Positions 52,389 through 61,951 of a DNA stretch of 64,000 nucleotides are shown here, piece by piece (within the stretch, counting starts at the first letter, position 1; the number at the start of each line of letters is the position of its first letter). Below the pieces are notes generated by a model. The model was not told where the DNA came from. It did not search any database and was given only the letters and a program-made list of their open reading frames with translations. Source of the DNA: Bordetella parapertussis (GTDB lineage Bacteria > Pseudomonadota > Gammaproteobacteria > Burkholderiales > SG8-39). The position numbers were made by a program, and so were the translations under genes. The stretch is from the NCBI GenBank assembly GCA_945862265.1, contig CAMAXP010000017.1:1-64000 (forward strand), read 5' to 3'.

Positions 52389-53018
52389 ATGAAATCGCGT
52401 CAAACAGGCTTTACCCTTGTAGAAATCGCAATCGTCCTCGTCATCATCGGTCTATTGCTTGGTGGCATTCTCAAAGGTCAGGAAATGATCGTCCAAGCCA
52501 AGATCAAGAACGCTATGGCCGATTTTTCTGGCATTTCAGCGGCCTATCACGGTTATCAGGATCGCTATCGCAAGATCCCGGGCGATGATGATGGTGCCGC
52601 ACGCTGGAGCGGCGCCACTGCAGGAAACGGAAACGGCATCGTTCTTGGCAGGTACAACTCCGCGACCGCAGCCGACGAATCACGGCTCTGGTGGGATCAC
52701 CTCCGTCGCGCCGGATTTGTAGCAGGCAACGGATCGTCCCAACCTACCAACGCGTTCGCCGGACAAATCGGGGTGCAGACTGGCGACGGTACCGCCACCG
52801 CTACGGTCATGAACGGCTTTTCGTCACTGATCATCTGCTCTTCAAACATCCCGGACAAAGTAGCTATCGCCATCGACACATCGATGGATGACGGTGTCAG
52901 CTCGACGGGAGGCGTACGCGCAGAATTGCAATCCGCTCCTAACCCGAACATCGCGAGTACCAGTGCGGCTTACGCCGAAACCGGCACGAACATTTACGTG
53001 ATGTGCCGCCAGATCTAA
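52389..53018 (+). CDS. Type IV pilin, copy 2
   Basis: A 209-residue prepilin nearly identical to copy 1 over the first 70 residues and the last 100, but with a different, shorter central loop (about residues 71-100) and no extra cysteine pair there. The signal MKSRQTGFTLVEIAIVL is intact, as are the C-terminal cysteines (SLIICSSNIP, YVMCRQI). At the DNA level the conserved parts differ at many third positions, so the pair is an old tandem duplication kept by selection. A terminator follows 25 bases later. Confidence 0.92.
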   Translation: MKSRQTGFTLVEIAIVLVIIGLLLGGILKGQEMIVQAKIKNAMADFSGISAAYHGYQDRYRKIPGDDDGAARWSGATAGNGNGIVLGRYNSATAADESRLWWDHLRRAGFVAGNGSSQPTNAFAGQIGVQTGDGTATATVMNGFSSLIICSSNIPDKVAIAIDTSMDDGVSSTGGVRAELQSAPNPNIASTSAAYAETGTNIYVMCRQI

Positions 53019-53042
53019 GCTGGGGCGATACCTGGCAGATCG

Positions 53043-53070
53043 AAAAGCCAGCCCTCGGGCTGGCTTTTTT
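53043..53070 (+). terminator. Rho-independent terminator of the pilin operon
   Basis: The stem GCCAGCCC (53047-53054) pairs with GGGCTGGC (53057-53064), then TTTTTT (53065-53070). Read on the plus strand it closes the two-pilin unit. Confidence 0.9.
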
Positions 53071-53105
53071 CATTGAGGGTCAGACTGGCTGATTTCGGGG
53101 AGTTC

Positions 53106-54872
53106 ATGCCCACCATTTCACCACCCCGCCGCTGGGACCCACGGGCTGCGAGCTTGCTGCTTGTCGCCGCGATGTGCTGCATCCCTTTCCTGCTCCCTCG
53201 GCACTTTCCCCCGCTGCGAACCTTCTACGACGAATGGATAGCATTGGCCCTCGGAGCGGGTGCAATTGGCCTTGCTTTCCTCCACCGGGGAAATCAGGAC
53301 CCTCGCATCCCCACGATTGCGCTGTGGCTCGGCGCATTTGCCTTATATCTGTCCTGGTACTCAGTATCCGGCTTGGCAGCCTACCCACAAGGCCCGCTTC
53401 TTTGGGCCGTATACGTTGCCTTTGCCGCGCTGCTAATTATTCTGGGCCGGGATCTGAAGGACCATTTCGGGCAAAACCGCGTATGCGACATGATCGCCGC
53501 CCTGATCCTCACGGGAGCAATGCTCAACGCAATCTCAGGAGTACTCCAGGTCATCGGCATTCCGCGCCCGATCGACGATTTCATTTCCTACCTGAGCGGA
53601 GCGCGTGCGACCGGAAATATCGGCCAAGCAAACCTGTACGTAAACTACCTCTCGCTGGGAATTGCATGCGTCGCCTATCAAGTCGCCAGAGAAAGGATCC
53701 GCATCGCCCCAGGGATTGCTGCTGCCTGCCTGCTGATGGTCGGAATCTCGTTGTCAGGCTCTCGCAGTTCGATGCTGTACTCGGGAGTTTTCGCAGTGCT
53801 CGGCTTGATAGCGGTACTCCGCGGGAAAGCCATGCGCGACCGGCAAGTGGGCTATATTGCCATCGTGTTGGGCCTGACCAGCATTCTTATGCAATGGCTA
53901 GTCCCGACCTGCCTGAATTTCTACGGGATCGGGATCCAAGGCAGCTTTGACCGCTCTTCCAGTCTGGACTGGGATACAGCCAAAGAAGAGTCTGTTGGCC
54001 TGCGATTCGTAGCTTGGCAATTCGCCATCCGGATTTTCACGACGTCGCCTTGGTTTGGGGTCGGACCCGGCGAATTTGCCGGCGCAGGTTTCGGACTGGG
54101 CCTGCCGCCCGAGTTGGCTGCCGGTGAAATCTGGACATCGCCACACAACTTGGTACTTCAGCTCCTTTCGGAAACCGGATTGGTTGGGGCAACCCTGGTT
54201 TGCATCGCGATCTGGACCTGGTTTCGTAGCGCAATCCCCGATTTCCTGCGAGCACCGACGCCGGCAGGCTGGTGGTTGACGGCCTGCGCGAGTGTGGAAA
54301 TTCTTCACGCGCTGCTGGAATACCCTTTCTGGTATGCGCACTTTCTTGCGTTGGCCGCACTTTTTCTCGGCATCAGCTCCACAAACTCTGTTGGCATTCG
54401 CCCAATCGCCTTCCGGGCAGTCATTGCTTCCGGTGCCGTTGGGGGTGCAATACTTCTGGCAATTTGCCTGCGCGATTACTTCAGATTTGACTTGGCAAGC
54501 CCGATCTATGCTGGACGTTCGCTCGCGAAAGACGCGGAATTTCAGCAGCAACTCGATACGCTGGCGGGGCTGCGAGGCGGGTTGTTGGCCCCGCGCGCTG
54601 AACTCTGGTGGTTTCTGTCCGTACCCATCACTGAGGTCGCGATAGAAGAGAAGGTTGCGACAGGAGCCCGGGTACTCCGAACCTGGCCACTTCACGAAGT
54701 CGCCCTCCGGCAATGCATCTTTCTTGCGCTGGCAGGACGGGAGTCCGAGGCACGCTCACTTCTTGGCCACACGCTCAAGACATTTCAAAAACGCCGAAAC
54801 GCAACCCTTCAGGCCATTGGCTCTGCACCGGCATCGGCACAAAAAATCCTGGAATCGACACTACATCCCTAA
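53106..54872 (+). CDS. PglL/O-antigen ligase-like oligosaccharyltransferase
   Basis: The 588-residue protein has about 12 membrane helices and a large periplasmic loop. It resembles the Wzy/WaaL/PglL superfamily: the region ARATGNIGQANLYVNYLSLG corresponds to the PglL N-terminal signature, and GVGPGEFAGAG with SPHNLVLQLLSETGL to the Wzy_C loop with its key His. A soluble C-terminal tail of about 110 residues follows. Such enzymes transfer glycans to lipid A or, for PglL/TfpO types, to pilin. Its position directly downstream of two pilins favours pilin glycosylation (inference). The ATG at 53106 follows a GGGGAG ribosome site. Confidence 0.83.
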   Translation: MPTISPPRRWDPRAASLLLVAAMCCIPFLLPRHFPPLRTFYDEWIALALGAGAIGLAFLHRGNQDPRIPTIALWLGAFALYLSWYSVSGLAAYPQGPLLWAVYVAFAALLIILGRDLKDHFGQNRVCDMIAALILTGAMLNAISGVLQVIGIPRPIDDFISYLSGARATGNIGQANLYVNYLSLGIACVAYQVARERIRIAPGIAAACLLMVGISLSGSRSSMLYSGVFAVLGLIAVLRGKAMRDRQVGYIAIVLGLTSILMQWLVPTCLNFYGIGIQGSFDRSSSLDWDTAKEESVGLRFVAWQFAIRIFTTSPWFGVGPGEFAGAGFGLGLPPELAAGEIWTSPHNLVLQLLSETGLVGATLVCIAIWTWFRSAIPDFLRAPTPAGWWLTACASVEILHALLEYPFWYAHFLALAALFLGISSTNSVGIRPIAFRAVIASGAVGGAILLAICLRDYFRFDLASPIYAGRSLAKDAEFQQQLDTLAGLRGGLLAPRAELWWFLSVPITEVAIEEKVATGARVLRTWPLHEVALRQCIFLALAGRESEARSLLGHTLKTFQKRRNATLQAIGSAPASAQKILESTLHP

Positions 54873-54898
54873 AGTCAAACGCTACCGCTGAAAACCGC

Positions 54899-56875
54899 TC
54901 ACCCTTGCAGGATGCGAATTTCTGCTGCGGCCAGGCTCTCAGGAGTACCCAGCAGGACAACGACATCGTTCATTTCAAGCATCAGGTCAGCATCCAGGGC
55001 AAGCTTGCCCTGACCGATGCGACGAATCGCCTTTACCTCCACGCCAATAGCATCCAGCGCGAGGGCCGACAGGAGCTTTCCAACACCGCTTGCAGCGGGT
55101 GATAACGTCACCGAATGCAGCCGCGGCTGGGCCGAATCGCCCCCCTCACCCATGTCGTCGGCGCCATGGAAAAGCCCGCGCATGAGGCCATAGTGCTGGT
55201 CTCGAACCAGGCGCAGCCTGCGCATCACCCGCGACAGCGGCACTCCGATCCATACCAAGGTGTGCGAAGCCAGCATCAGGCCGGACTCCAGGGCCTCAGG
55301 CACCACCTCCGACGCCCCCGCGGCATGCAGGCGATCAATTTCGCTCTCTTCCCTTGCGCGCACGATCACCGGGATCGCGGGATTCAATGCATGGATGTTC
55401 GCAAGCACCCGGATGGAGGCGTCCGCATCGGCGAACGTAATCACCACAGCCGCCGCCCTAGCGAGACCAGCTGCAGTCAGCGCTTCGCGCCTCGAGCAGT
55501 CCGCGAAAACGACGGTATCGCCCGCCAACGCAGCCTCGCGCACCCTCTCAGGATCCAGATCCAGCGCGATGTACCGAATCCCCTCCGCTTCGAGAAGGCG
55601 TGCCAGCCGCTGGCCGTTGCGGCCATACCCCAGAATCACGACGTGGCGATCAGACTCGATGGACTGAACGGCAATGCGATGGAGTTCCAGCGAACGCAAC
55701 ATCCATTCCGACGCGGAAAATCGCATCACAATCGCATCGCTTGCGCCAATAATGAACGGGCTCAGCAGCATCGAAATGATCATCGCCGCCAGGAGAACCT
55801 GCGACATTTCTGTCGACACGAATCCCGCCCCTCCGGCGGTGCTCATCAGGACGAATCCGAACTCCCCTGCCTGCGCAAGGGACAGCGCCGTACGCAGCGA
55901 CGTACCTTGTGTTCCCCCGAACAGCCGCGCCAACAAGGCGATCAGGGCGAACTTTGCCAGCACGATCAGCAGGACGGCCGCCCCGACGACCCACCACCGC
56001 TCCACGACGGCCGGCAGGTCCAGCAACATGCCTACCGTCACAAAGAACAACCCGAGCAATATGTCGCGAAACGGCTTGATGTCCTCTTCAACCTGGTAGC
56101 GATACTCGGTCTCGGAAATCAACATGCCGGCGAGAAAGGCACCCAGCGCAAGCGACAGGCCCGCCAGGGAGGTCAAGTATGCAAGCCCGAGGGTAATGAA
56201 CAACACGTTCAGAACAAACAATTCGTTTGATCTTCGCTTAGCCACGACATTGAACCAGTACCGCATCAGCCGGGGACCCACCAGGATGAGCGCGCCGAGC
56301 ACGAACGCCGCCTTCAGCAGTGCGGCCCCAACGGCAACACCAATCTCCTCCGGTGGCCGCCCAAGCGCCGGAATGACGATGAGGAGCGGCACCACAGCAA
56401 GATCCTGGAAGAGCAGCACGCCAATGATTTCCCGTCCATGGGGCGTATCCAGCTCGAGCCGTTCGGCAAGCAGCTTCGACACTATCGCGGTCGAAGACAT
56501 TGCAATCGCCCCCCCGAAAACGAGACTGGCTTGCCACGAGGCACCGGATGCGATGCCGAGTGCCAGACCGACGGACATAGTGGCAACCACTTGTGTCAGG
56601 CCAAGGCCGAACACCACCCTGCGCATTGCCATCAGCTTCGGAAGGCTGAATTCCAGCCCGATCGAAAACATCAGGAAGACAATACCGAACTCGGCCAAAT
56701 GCCGCGTTTCGCTGGTATCCGGAATCAGCCCGAATGCGTGTGGCCCGAGAACGACGCCGGTGACCAGATATCCCAGCATGGGAGGCAATTGCAGGCTGCG
56801 AAACCCGACAACCGCCAGCACCGCGCAGGCAAGCAGGACGAGGACCGGCTGTAGGGAGACGCCTGCTGCTTCCAT
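54899..56875 (-). CDS. CPA2-family cation/proton antiporter with RCK domains (KefB/KefC-like)
   Basis: The 658-residue protein has an N-terminal CPA2 transporter domain (about 1-385, 12 or so helices; GIVFLMFSIGLEFSLPKLMA, LLFQDLAVVPLL with the ion-site Asp), an RCK_N/Rossmann domain (VVILGYGRNGQRLARLL, about 410-530) and a C-terminal TrkA-C domain (about 580-655). This build is shared by KefB/KefC potassium efflux systems and YbaL. No KefG/KefF partner is adjacent. It diverges from kdsD across 60 bases; the kefB-kdsDC-lptCAB grouping is conserved in many proteobacteria. Confidence 0.92.
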   Translation of the reverse strand: MEAAGVSLQPVLVLLACAVLAVVGFRSLQLPPMLGYLVTGVVLGPHAFGLIPDTSETRHLAEFGIVFLMFSIGLEFSLPKLMAMRRVVFGLGLTQVVATMSVGLALGIASGASWQASLVFGGAIAMSSTAIVSKLLAERLELDTPHGREIIGVLLFQDLAVVPLLIVIPALGRPPEEIGVAVGAALLKAAFVLGALILVGPRLMRYWFNVVAKRRSNELFVLNVLFITLGLAYLTSLAGLSLALGAFLAGMLISETEYRYQVEEDIKPFRDILLGLFFVTVGMLLDLPAVVERWWVVGAAVLLIVLAKFALIALLARLFGGTQGTSLRTALSLAQAGEFGFVLMSTAGGAGFVSTEMSQVLLAAMIISMLLSPFIIGASDAIVMRFSASEWMLRSLELHRIAVQSIESDRHVVILGYGRNGQRLARLLEAEGIRYIALDLDPERVREAALAGDTVVFADCSRREALTAAGLARAAAVVITFADADASIRVLANIHALNPAIPVIVRAREESEIDRLHAAGASEVVPEALESGLMLASHTLVWIGVPLSRVMRRLRLVRDQHYGLMRGLFHGADDMGEGGDSAQPRLHSVTLSPAASGVGKLLSALALDAIGVEVKAIRRIGQGKLALDADLMLEMNDVVVLLGTPESLAAAEIRILQG

Positions 56876-56935
56876 TGGGGGAACGTGCTCCTCAGGCTAT
56901 GCCTTGGACTGCGCGGTGGGCTACACTTCGTGACT

Positions 56936-57937
56936 ATGATAAGCGCAGCGATCGAGACTATCCAAGATTCGGGCGAAAAGTCCCTCGCCCTGGCGCGACG
57001 GGTGCTCGAAATCGAAGCTGACGCGGTGCGCGCCCTCATCGGCCGCATTGACGGGAGCTTCCTGAAGGCGCTGCGCCTGGTTCTGGCCTGCAAGGGCCGC
57101 GTGGTGGTGAGCGGGATCGGAAAATCCGGGCACATAGCACGCAAGATCGCGTCCACGATGGCCAGCACCGGCACACCCGCGTTTTTTGTCCACGCCGCCG
57201 AGGCGGGGCATGGCGACCTCGGCATGATCCGACCGGAAGACATCTTCGTTTGCATATCCAACTCGGGCGAGTCGTCCGAACTGCTGGCGATCGTCCCGCT
57301 GGTCAAGCGGCAGGGCGCCAAGCTGATCGCGATTACCGGCGAAGCCGGATCCACGCTTGCCAGGGAGGCCGATGTGCATCTCGACGCTGGCGTCGCTCAA
57401 GAGGCCTGCCCTTTGAACCTCGCGCCTACAGCGAGTACCACAGCCACGCTGGCACTAGGCGACGCACTTGCGGTCGCCCTGCTTGATGCACGCGGCTTTT
57501 CGGAAGCCGACTTCGCGCGCTCGCATCCGGGCGGATCCCTCGGGCGCCGGCTGCTCACGCGGGTCTACGACGTGATGAGGCGCGATGCCGACATACCGAC
57601 TGTTCCAATCGAGGCTACCCTTTCGACTGCCGTTCTAGAGATCTCGCGCAAGAGGATGGGAATGACCGCGGTCGTGGACACCGCGGGTCGCATTGCAGGA
57701 ATCTTTACCGACGGCGATCTCAGGCGTACGGTAGAAAAAATTACCGACCTCAAAAGTGCCAGAATCGCTGACCTCATGAGCAAGGCCCCGCGCACCATAG
57801 GCCCGCAAGCCCTCGCAGTCGAAGCCGTCGAACTCATGGAGCGACACATGATCAACCAGCTTCTCGTTGCGGGCGAGGACGGCGTTCTGGTTGGCGCCCT
57901 GGACATGCATGACCTCTTCCGCGCAAAGGTGGTCTGA
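56936..57937 (+). CDS. kdsD: Arabinose-5-phosphate isomerase KdsD
   Basis: KdsD converts ribulose 5-phosphate to arabinose 5-phosphate, the first step to Kdo. The 333-residue protein has an N-terminal SIS sugar isomerase domain (GRVVVSGIGKSGHIARKIAS, ISNSGESSELLAI, catalytic His in SHPGGSLGRR) and two C-terminal CBS domains. The start MISAAIETIQDSGEKS at 56936 is preferred over an upstream in-frame codon at 56885. Its stop abuts the kdsC start. Confidence 0.95.
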   Translation: MISAAIETIQDSGEKSLALARRVLEIEADAVRALIGRIDGSFLKALRLVLACKGRVVVSGIGKSGHIARKIASTMASTGTPAFFVHAAEAGHGDLGMIRPEDIFVCISNSGESSELLAIVPLVKRQGAKLIAITGEAGSTLAREADVHLDAGVAQEACPLNLAPTASTTATLALGDALAVALLDARGFSEADFARSHPGGSLGRRLLTRVYDVMRRDADIPTVPIEATLSTAVLEISRKRMGMTAVVDTAGRIAGIFTDGDLRRTVEKITDLKSARIADLMSKAPRTIGPQALAVEAVELMERHMINQLLVAGEDGVLVGALDMHDLFRAKVV

Positions 57938-58462
57938 TTGGACGATGCGCTGCGCAGGGCGGAGTCGGTCCGGCTGATGATATTCGACGTGGATGGCGTT
58001 CTGACCGACGGGCGGCTGTATTACACCGATTCCGGGGCGGAAATGAAGGCATTCAGCACCCTTGACGGTCTTGGGATACGGATGCTCATGTCGAGCGGAA
58101 TCGAAATCGCAATCATCACAGGCCGACGCTCTCAGGTGGTCTCGCACCGCGCGCGCGATCTAGGGATCAGCCATGTTATGCAAGGCGTTGCCGAGAAGCG
58201 TCCTGCATTCCTCGGCCTGACCGCCTCACTGGGCCTGGCCCCTGAATCCAGCGGATACATGGGCGACGACCTGGTGGACCTGCCCGTGCTCACTCGATGC
58301 GGCTTCGCCGCGACAACGCGCGAAGCCCCGGAGATAGTAAAACGCCACGCACATTTCATTTCTACCCAGCCGGCAGGGGCGGGCGCCGTGCGCGAGGTTT
58401 GCGAAATGATCCTGAAAGCCCAGGGCAAACTCGACGCCGCATTGGCGCCCTATCTCGCCTGA
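57938..58462 (+). CDS. kdsC: Kdo-8-phosphate phosphatase KdsC
   Basis: KdsC dephosphorylates Kdo 8-phosphate. The 174-residue HAD phosphatase has motif I MIFDVDGVLTDGRLYY (nucleophile Asp), motif II in IITGRRS, and motif IV GYMGDDLVDLPVL. It starts at a TTG (57938) directly after the kdsD TGA, with no gap. A glycine-rich C-terminal tail loop (TQPAGAGAVREVCEMIL) typical of KdsC tetramers is present. Confidence 0.95.
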   Translation: MDDALRRAESVRLMIFDVDGVLTDGRLYYTDSGAEMKAFSTLDGLGIRMLMSSGIEIAIITGRRSQVVSHRARDLGISHVMQGVAEKRPAFLGLTASLGLAPESSGYMGDDLVDLPVLTRCGFAATTREAPEIVKRHAHFISTQPAGAGAVREVCEMILKAQGKLDAALAPYLA

Positions 58463-58468
58463 CCAGCC

Positions 58469-59047
58469 ATGCAGCTGTCCCACGCGCGCCTTTTCCCGCT
58501 ACTGCTCCTCTTCGCACTGGGGCTGCTGACCTTCTGGCTTGAACGAACGGCGCGCGTGGAAGAAACCCACCCGTCGCTCCACAGGCACGATCCCGACTAC
58601 ATCGTCAACAACTTCAAGATCACCGGATACGGTCCCGGTGGCCTTGCGGAATCCACGCTCTCCGCCCGCAAAATGGTACATTATCCGGACGACGATTCGA
58701 CCGACCTCGACGCGCCGCGCGTATTCAATACCAAGCCCGGCGAAGCGCCCATGACGCTGGTGGCTGACCGCGGGGCACTCAGTCAGGATGGCGAGGACAC
58801 GTTCTTGTACGACAACGTTCTGGTGGTACGAAAGGAAATCCCCCTGCAACCGGAAATGCGCATGCAGACGGACTTCCTGCATGTCGTCAGGAGCCGTTCG
58901 TTGGTCCTGACGGACCGGAACGTCGCCATAACCGAGGTGGGGCGCTCCCTTACGGCTCGCGGCATGGAGTACGACAACGCGGCCCGCCTGCTCCTCCTGC
59001 ACGAAAAGGTGCGCGGCCGATTCGAGGAAAGGAAGAACAGGAAGTGA
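58469..59047 (+). CDS. lptC: LPS export protein LptC
   Basis: LptC links the inner-membrane LptBFG extractor to the periplasmic LptA bridge. The 192-residue protein has an N-terminal membrane helix (LFPLLLLFALGLLTFWL) and a beta-jellyroll OstA-like domain (DYIVNNFKITGYGPGGLAES, with later ALSQDGEDTFLYDNVLVVR). It follows kdsC by six bases and overlaps lptA by four bases. Confidence 0.94.
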   Translation: MQLSHARLFPLLLLFALGLLTFWLERTARVEETHPSLHRHDPDYIVNNFKITGYGPGGLAESTLSARKMVHYPDDDSTDLDAPRVFNTKPGEAPMTLVADRGALSQDGEDTFLYDNVLVVRKEIPLQPEMRMQTDFLHVVRSRSLVLTDRNVAITEVGRSLTARGMEYDNAARLLLLHEKVRGRFEERKNRK

Positions 59048-59622
59048 ACTCCACAATCCAGGCCGTTCGGACATTCTGCACCTTGGTCGCCTCAGTGACG
59101 GCCCTGCTTGCCCCCGATTCGGCCAATGCGGAAAAGGCGGACAAGGACAAGCCGACCAACATCGAGGCAAACCGCATGAGCTCGGACGATGCCAGGCGGA
59201 TCAGCATTTTCGAGGGAAACGTCGTGCTGACGAAGGGCACGATCCTGGTGCGAGCCGAACGAATTACCGTCAGGCAGGATCCAGAGGGCTACCAGATTTC
59301 GATCGCCACTGGGAACCCCGCACGCTTCCGCCAGAAGCGTGACGGCAAGGACGAATGGATAGACGGCGAGGCGCTCACCATCGAGATCGACGACAAGAAA
59401 GAGAGGATCGACCTTCGTGAGCAGGCCCGCATCCTTCGCGACAAAGACGAAGTCCGCGGCGACGCGATATCGGTCGACCAGCGGTCGGAGTTCTTCTCGG
59501 TCCTCGGCGGCAAGAGCGTCGCCACATCAGCAAACCCGGAGGGTCGCGTGCGTGCCGTGATCCAGCCCAAGGCGAAACCTGACGAGCAGGCCACCTCCGC
59601 CCCCAAGACGCCCGCGCGATGA
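59044..59622 (+). CDS. lptA: LPS transport periplasmic protein LptA
   Basis: LptA polymerises into the periplasmic bridge that carries LPS to the outer membrane. The 192-residue precursor begins with GTG (59044), overlapping the lptC stop, and has a signal peptide (about residues 1-28, ending DSANAEKA) and the OstA_N domain ([40 protein letters not shown]). Length and order match family norms. Confidence 0.95.
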   Translation: MNSTIQAVRTFCTLVASVTALLAPDSANAEKADKDKPTNIEANRMSSDDARRISIFEGNVVLTKGTILVRAERITVRQDPEGYQISIATGNPARFRQKRDGKDEWIDGEALTIEIDDKKERIDLREQARILRDKDEVRGDAISVDQRSEFFSVLGGKSVATSANPEGRVRAVIQPKAKPDEQATSAPKTPAR

Positions 59623-60341
59623 GCGCACTCTCCGCTGAGAGCCTGCGCAAACGGTACAAGTCGCGCACGGTCGTACAGGATGTTTCCCTGTCAGTGTCCA
59701 GTGGAGAAGTCGTCGGCCTGCTCGGCCCCAATGGCGCCGGCAAGACCACCTGTTTCTACATGATTGTCGGGCTGGTCGCAGCCGACGCAGGGCGGATCCA
59801 CCTCGATGGCAAGGAACTGACCCACCTGCCCATCCATCGCCGCGCCCGCCTCGGGATCTCCTACCTGCCGCAGGAAAACTCCGTTTTCCGCAAACTGACT
59901 GTCGAAGAAAACGTACAGGCCGTACTTGAGCTCCAGGGGCTCGCCGGAGAGGAGATAGAGGTGCGCCTGGTGGAGTTGCTGACCGACCTCAATATCACGC
60001 ACCTGCGCAAGCACCCGGCACTTGCCCTGTCAGGAGGGGAGCGCAGGCGGCTTGAAATCGCACGCGCCCTTGGTACGCGCCCGTCGTTCATCCTGCTGGA
60101 CGAACCGTTTGCCGGCGTCGATCCCATCGCGGTGCTGGATATCCAGCGAATCATCCGCTTCCTGAAAGAGCGCTCAATTGGCGTCCTGATCACCGACCAC
60201 AACGTCCGGGAAACGCTCGGCATTTGCGATCGCGCGTACATCATGAATGACGGCGCCGTACTGGCATCAGGGCATCCTGATGAAATTGTCTATAATGACA
60301 GCGTTCGCCGGGTCTATCTGGGCGAAAACTTCCGCATGTAG
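59619..60341 (+). CDS. lptB: LPS export ABC ATPase LptB
   Basis: LptB powers LPS extraction with LptF and LptG, which are not in the window. The 240-residue protein has Walker [15 protein letters not shown], the Q-loop [14 protein letters not shown], signature [15 protein letters not shown], Walker [14 protein letters not shown] and switch His in [10 protein letters not shown]. It overlaps lptA by four bases and precedes rpoN by 85 bases, the classical neighbourhood. Confidence 0.97.
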   Translation: MSALSAESLRKRYKSRTVVQDVSLSVSSGEVVGLLGPNGAGKTTCFYMIVGLVAADAGRIHLDGKELTHLPIHRRARLGISYLPQENSVFRKLTVEENVQAVLELQGLAGEEIEVRLVELLTDLNITHLRKHPALALSGGERRRLEIARALGTRPSFILLDEPFAGVDPIAVLDIQRIIRFLKERSIGVLITDHNVRETLGICDRAYIMNDGAVLASGHPDEIVYNDSVRRVYLGENFRM

Positions 60342-60426
60342 GCTGATCCAGGGCCGGGGCCGGATCACCGCCCGGCCGAACGGCGGACAACAGACCCCAA
60401 ACTTTGCGCCCAATTATCGCGTCTCG

Positions 60427-61869
60427 ATGAAGCCGACCCTCCAGTTCCGGCTCTCCCAGCACCTAACGCTGACTCCGCAGTTGCAACAGTCGATCCGGCT
60501 GCTGCAGCTGTCCACGGTCGAGTTGAACCAGGAGATCGAGAAGATGCTCATGGAGAATCCGGTCCTCGAGCGGGAGGATGCGGAGGACGGGCTCACGCCC
60601 TCCACCACCTATTCATCCCAGGACCCGCTGGTGCCCGGCACTACGGAGGCTCCAGCAGCGCCCGCAAGCGAGTCCCAGGATGCAGGCCCCGATGAATGGC
60701 AACCGGATTTCTCGAAAACGCCCCGCACTGGCAGCGATGACGACGAGGACGGGGACCGGGCTTTCGTTGCCCCGGAGACCGTTTCACTCCGGCAGCACCT
60801 CAACGACCAGTTGTCGCTGACAAACCTTCCACAACGCGACCGGGCACTGATCGGGATGCTGATTGACGCCGTGGACGATCACGGCTACCTCACCCAGCCG
60901 CTCGAGGAAATCGCCCTGCTCCTGCCTCCCGAGGCGGACGCGGATATGGAGGACCTGGGCATCGCGCTCCGGCACCTGCAGAACATGGAGCCCGCCGGCG
61001 TCGGCGCACGCTCCCCGAGCGAATGCCTGCTCCTGCAGATCCGGGCGCTGATGCCCGAGACGGACACGGATACGCGCATCGCAAAACTTGCGACGACCAT
61101 TGTGGAGCATCACCTCGAATCCCTCGCGCAGCGCGACTACTCCAGGCTCAGGCAACTCACCGGGGCGAACGACGACGACCTGCGCGCCGCACAGCGCCTG
61201 ATCCTGCGGCTGAACCCGCACCCAGGCTCGGCATTCTCGAATGTCGAAACCCGCTATGTGATCCCGGATGTGGTCGTGCGCAGGATAGAGGGCATCTGGC
61301 GCGCGAGCCTGAACCCTGAGGCGATGCCCAAGCTGTGCATCAACCGCCTGTATGCATCGCTGCTGTCGGGCAATCGCAACTCCACCGGATCAATGCCCGG
61401 CCAGCTCCAAGAGGCGCGCTGGCTCATCAAGAACGTGCAGCAGCGCTTCGATACGATCCTCAGGGTCTCGCAGGCCATCATCGACCGCCAGCGGCACTTC
61501 TTCGAACACGGCGAAGTTGCCATGCGTCCCATGGTGCTGCGTGAAATCGCCGAGACCCTCGGCCTGCACGAGAGCACGATCTCCCGGGTCACCACGCAAA
61601 AGTACATGGCGACGCCACGCGGCACATACGAGCTGAAGTATTTCTTCGGCAGCCACGTCGCTACCGAGACGGGGGGCGCCTGCTCGGCGACCGCAATTCG
61701 CGCGCTGATAAAGCAGCTCGTATCGGGTGAAGATACGAAAGCACCGCTTTCGGATTCCCGCATATCGCAAATCCTGGGGCAACAAGGCATCGTGGTCGCA
61801 AGGCGGACCATTGCCAAGTACCGGGAATCACTGCAGATACCCCCGGTAAATCTGCGAAAGTCCTTGTAG
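60427..61869 (+). CDS. rpoN: RNA polymerase sigma-54 factor RpoN
   Basis: RpoN directs transcription from -24/-12 promoters under AAA+ activators. The 480-residue protein has the Gln-rich region I (LSQHLTLTPQLQQSIRLLQL), an acidic region II (about 60-120), the core-binding region and the C-terminal helix-turn-helix with the RpoN box ARRTIAKYRE. The ATG at 60427 gives the family start MKPTLQFRLSQHL. The downstream hpf gene usual in many proteobacteria is absent; ptsN follows after 82 bases. Confidence 0.97.
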   Translation: MKPTLQFRLSQHLTLTPQLQQSIRLLQLSTVELNQEIEKMLMENPVLEREDAEDGLTPSTTYSSQDPLVPGTTEAPAAPASESQDAGPDEWQPDFSKTPRTGSDDDEDGDRAFVAPETVSLRQHLNDQLSLTNLPQRDRALIGMLIDAVDDHGYLTQPLEEIALLLPPEADADMEDLGIALRHLQNMEPAGVGARSPSECLLLQIRALMPETDTDTRIAKLATTIVEHHLESLAQRDYSRLRQLTGANDDDLRAAQRLILRLNPHPGSAFSNVETRYVIPDVVVRRIEGIWRASLNPEAMPKLCINRLYASLLSGNRNSTGSMPGQLQEARWLIKNVQQRFDTILRVSQAIIDRQRHFFEHGEVAMRPMVLREIAETLGLHESTISRVTTQKYMATPRGTYELKYFFGSHVATETGGACSATAIRALIKQLVSGEDTKAPLSDSRISQILGQQGIVVARRTIAKYRESLQIPPVNLRKSL

Positions 61870-61951
61870 AGCCCTGCTGCAGGGTTGGGCTATAATTCGC
61901 CGCCTCGCAGCCAGTCCCTTGCCGGGGCCAAACCCTCCTGCGGCCCGCCTA

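Noticed and set aside
51719..53018. Long near-direct repeat suspected to be a mobile element or assembly duplication
   Set aside because: The two copies differ at many synonymous sites and in the central loop, so they are paralogous pilin genes rather than an assembly artefact.
54899..56933. Plus-strand frames opposite the KefB/C-like gene
   Set aside because: Shadows of the antiporter gene; the minus-strand product has full domain structure.
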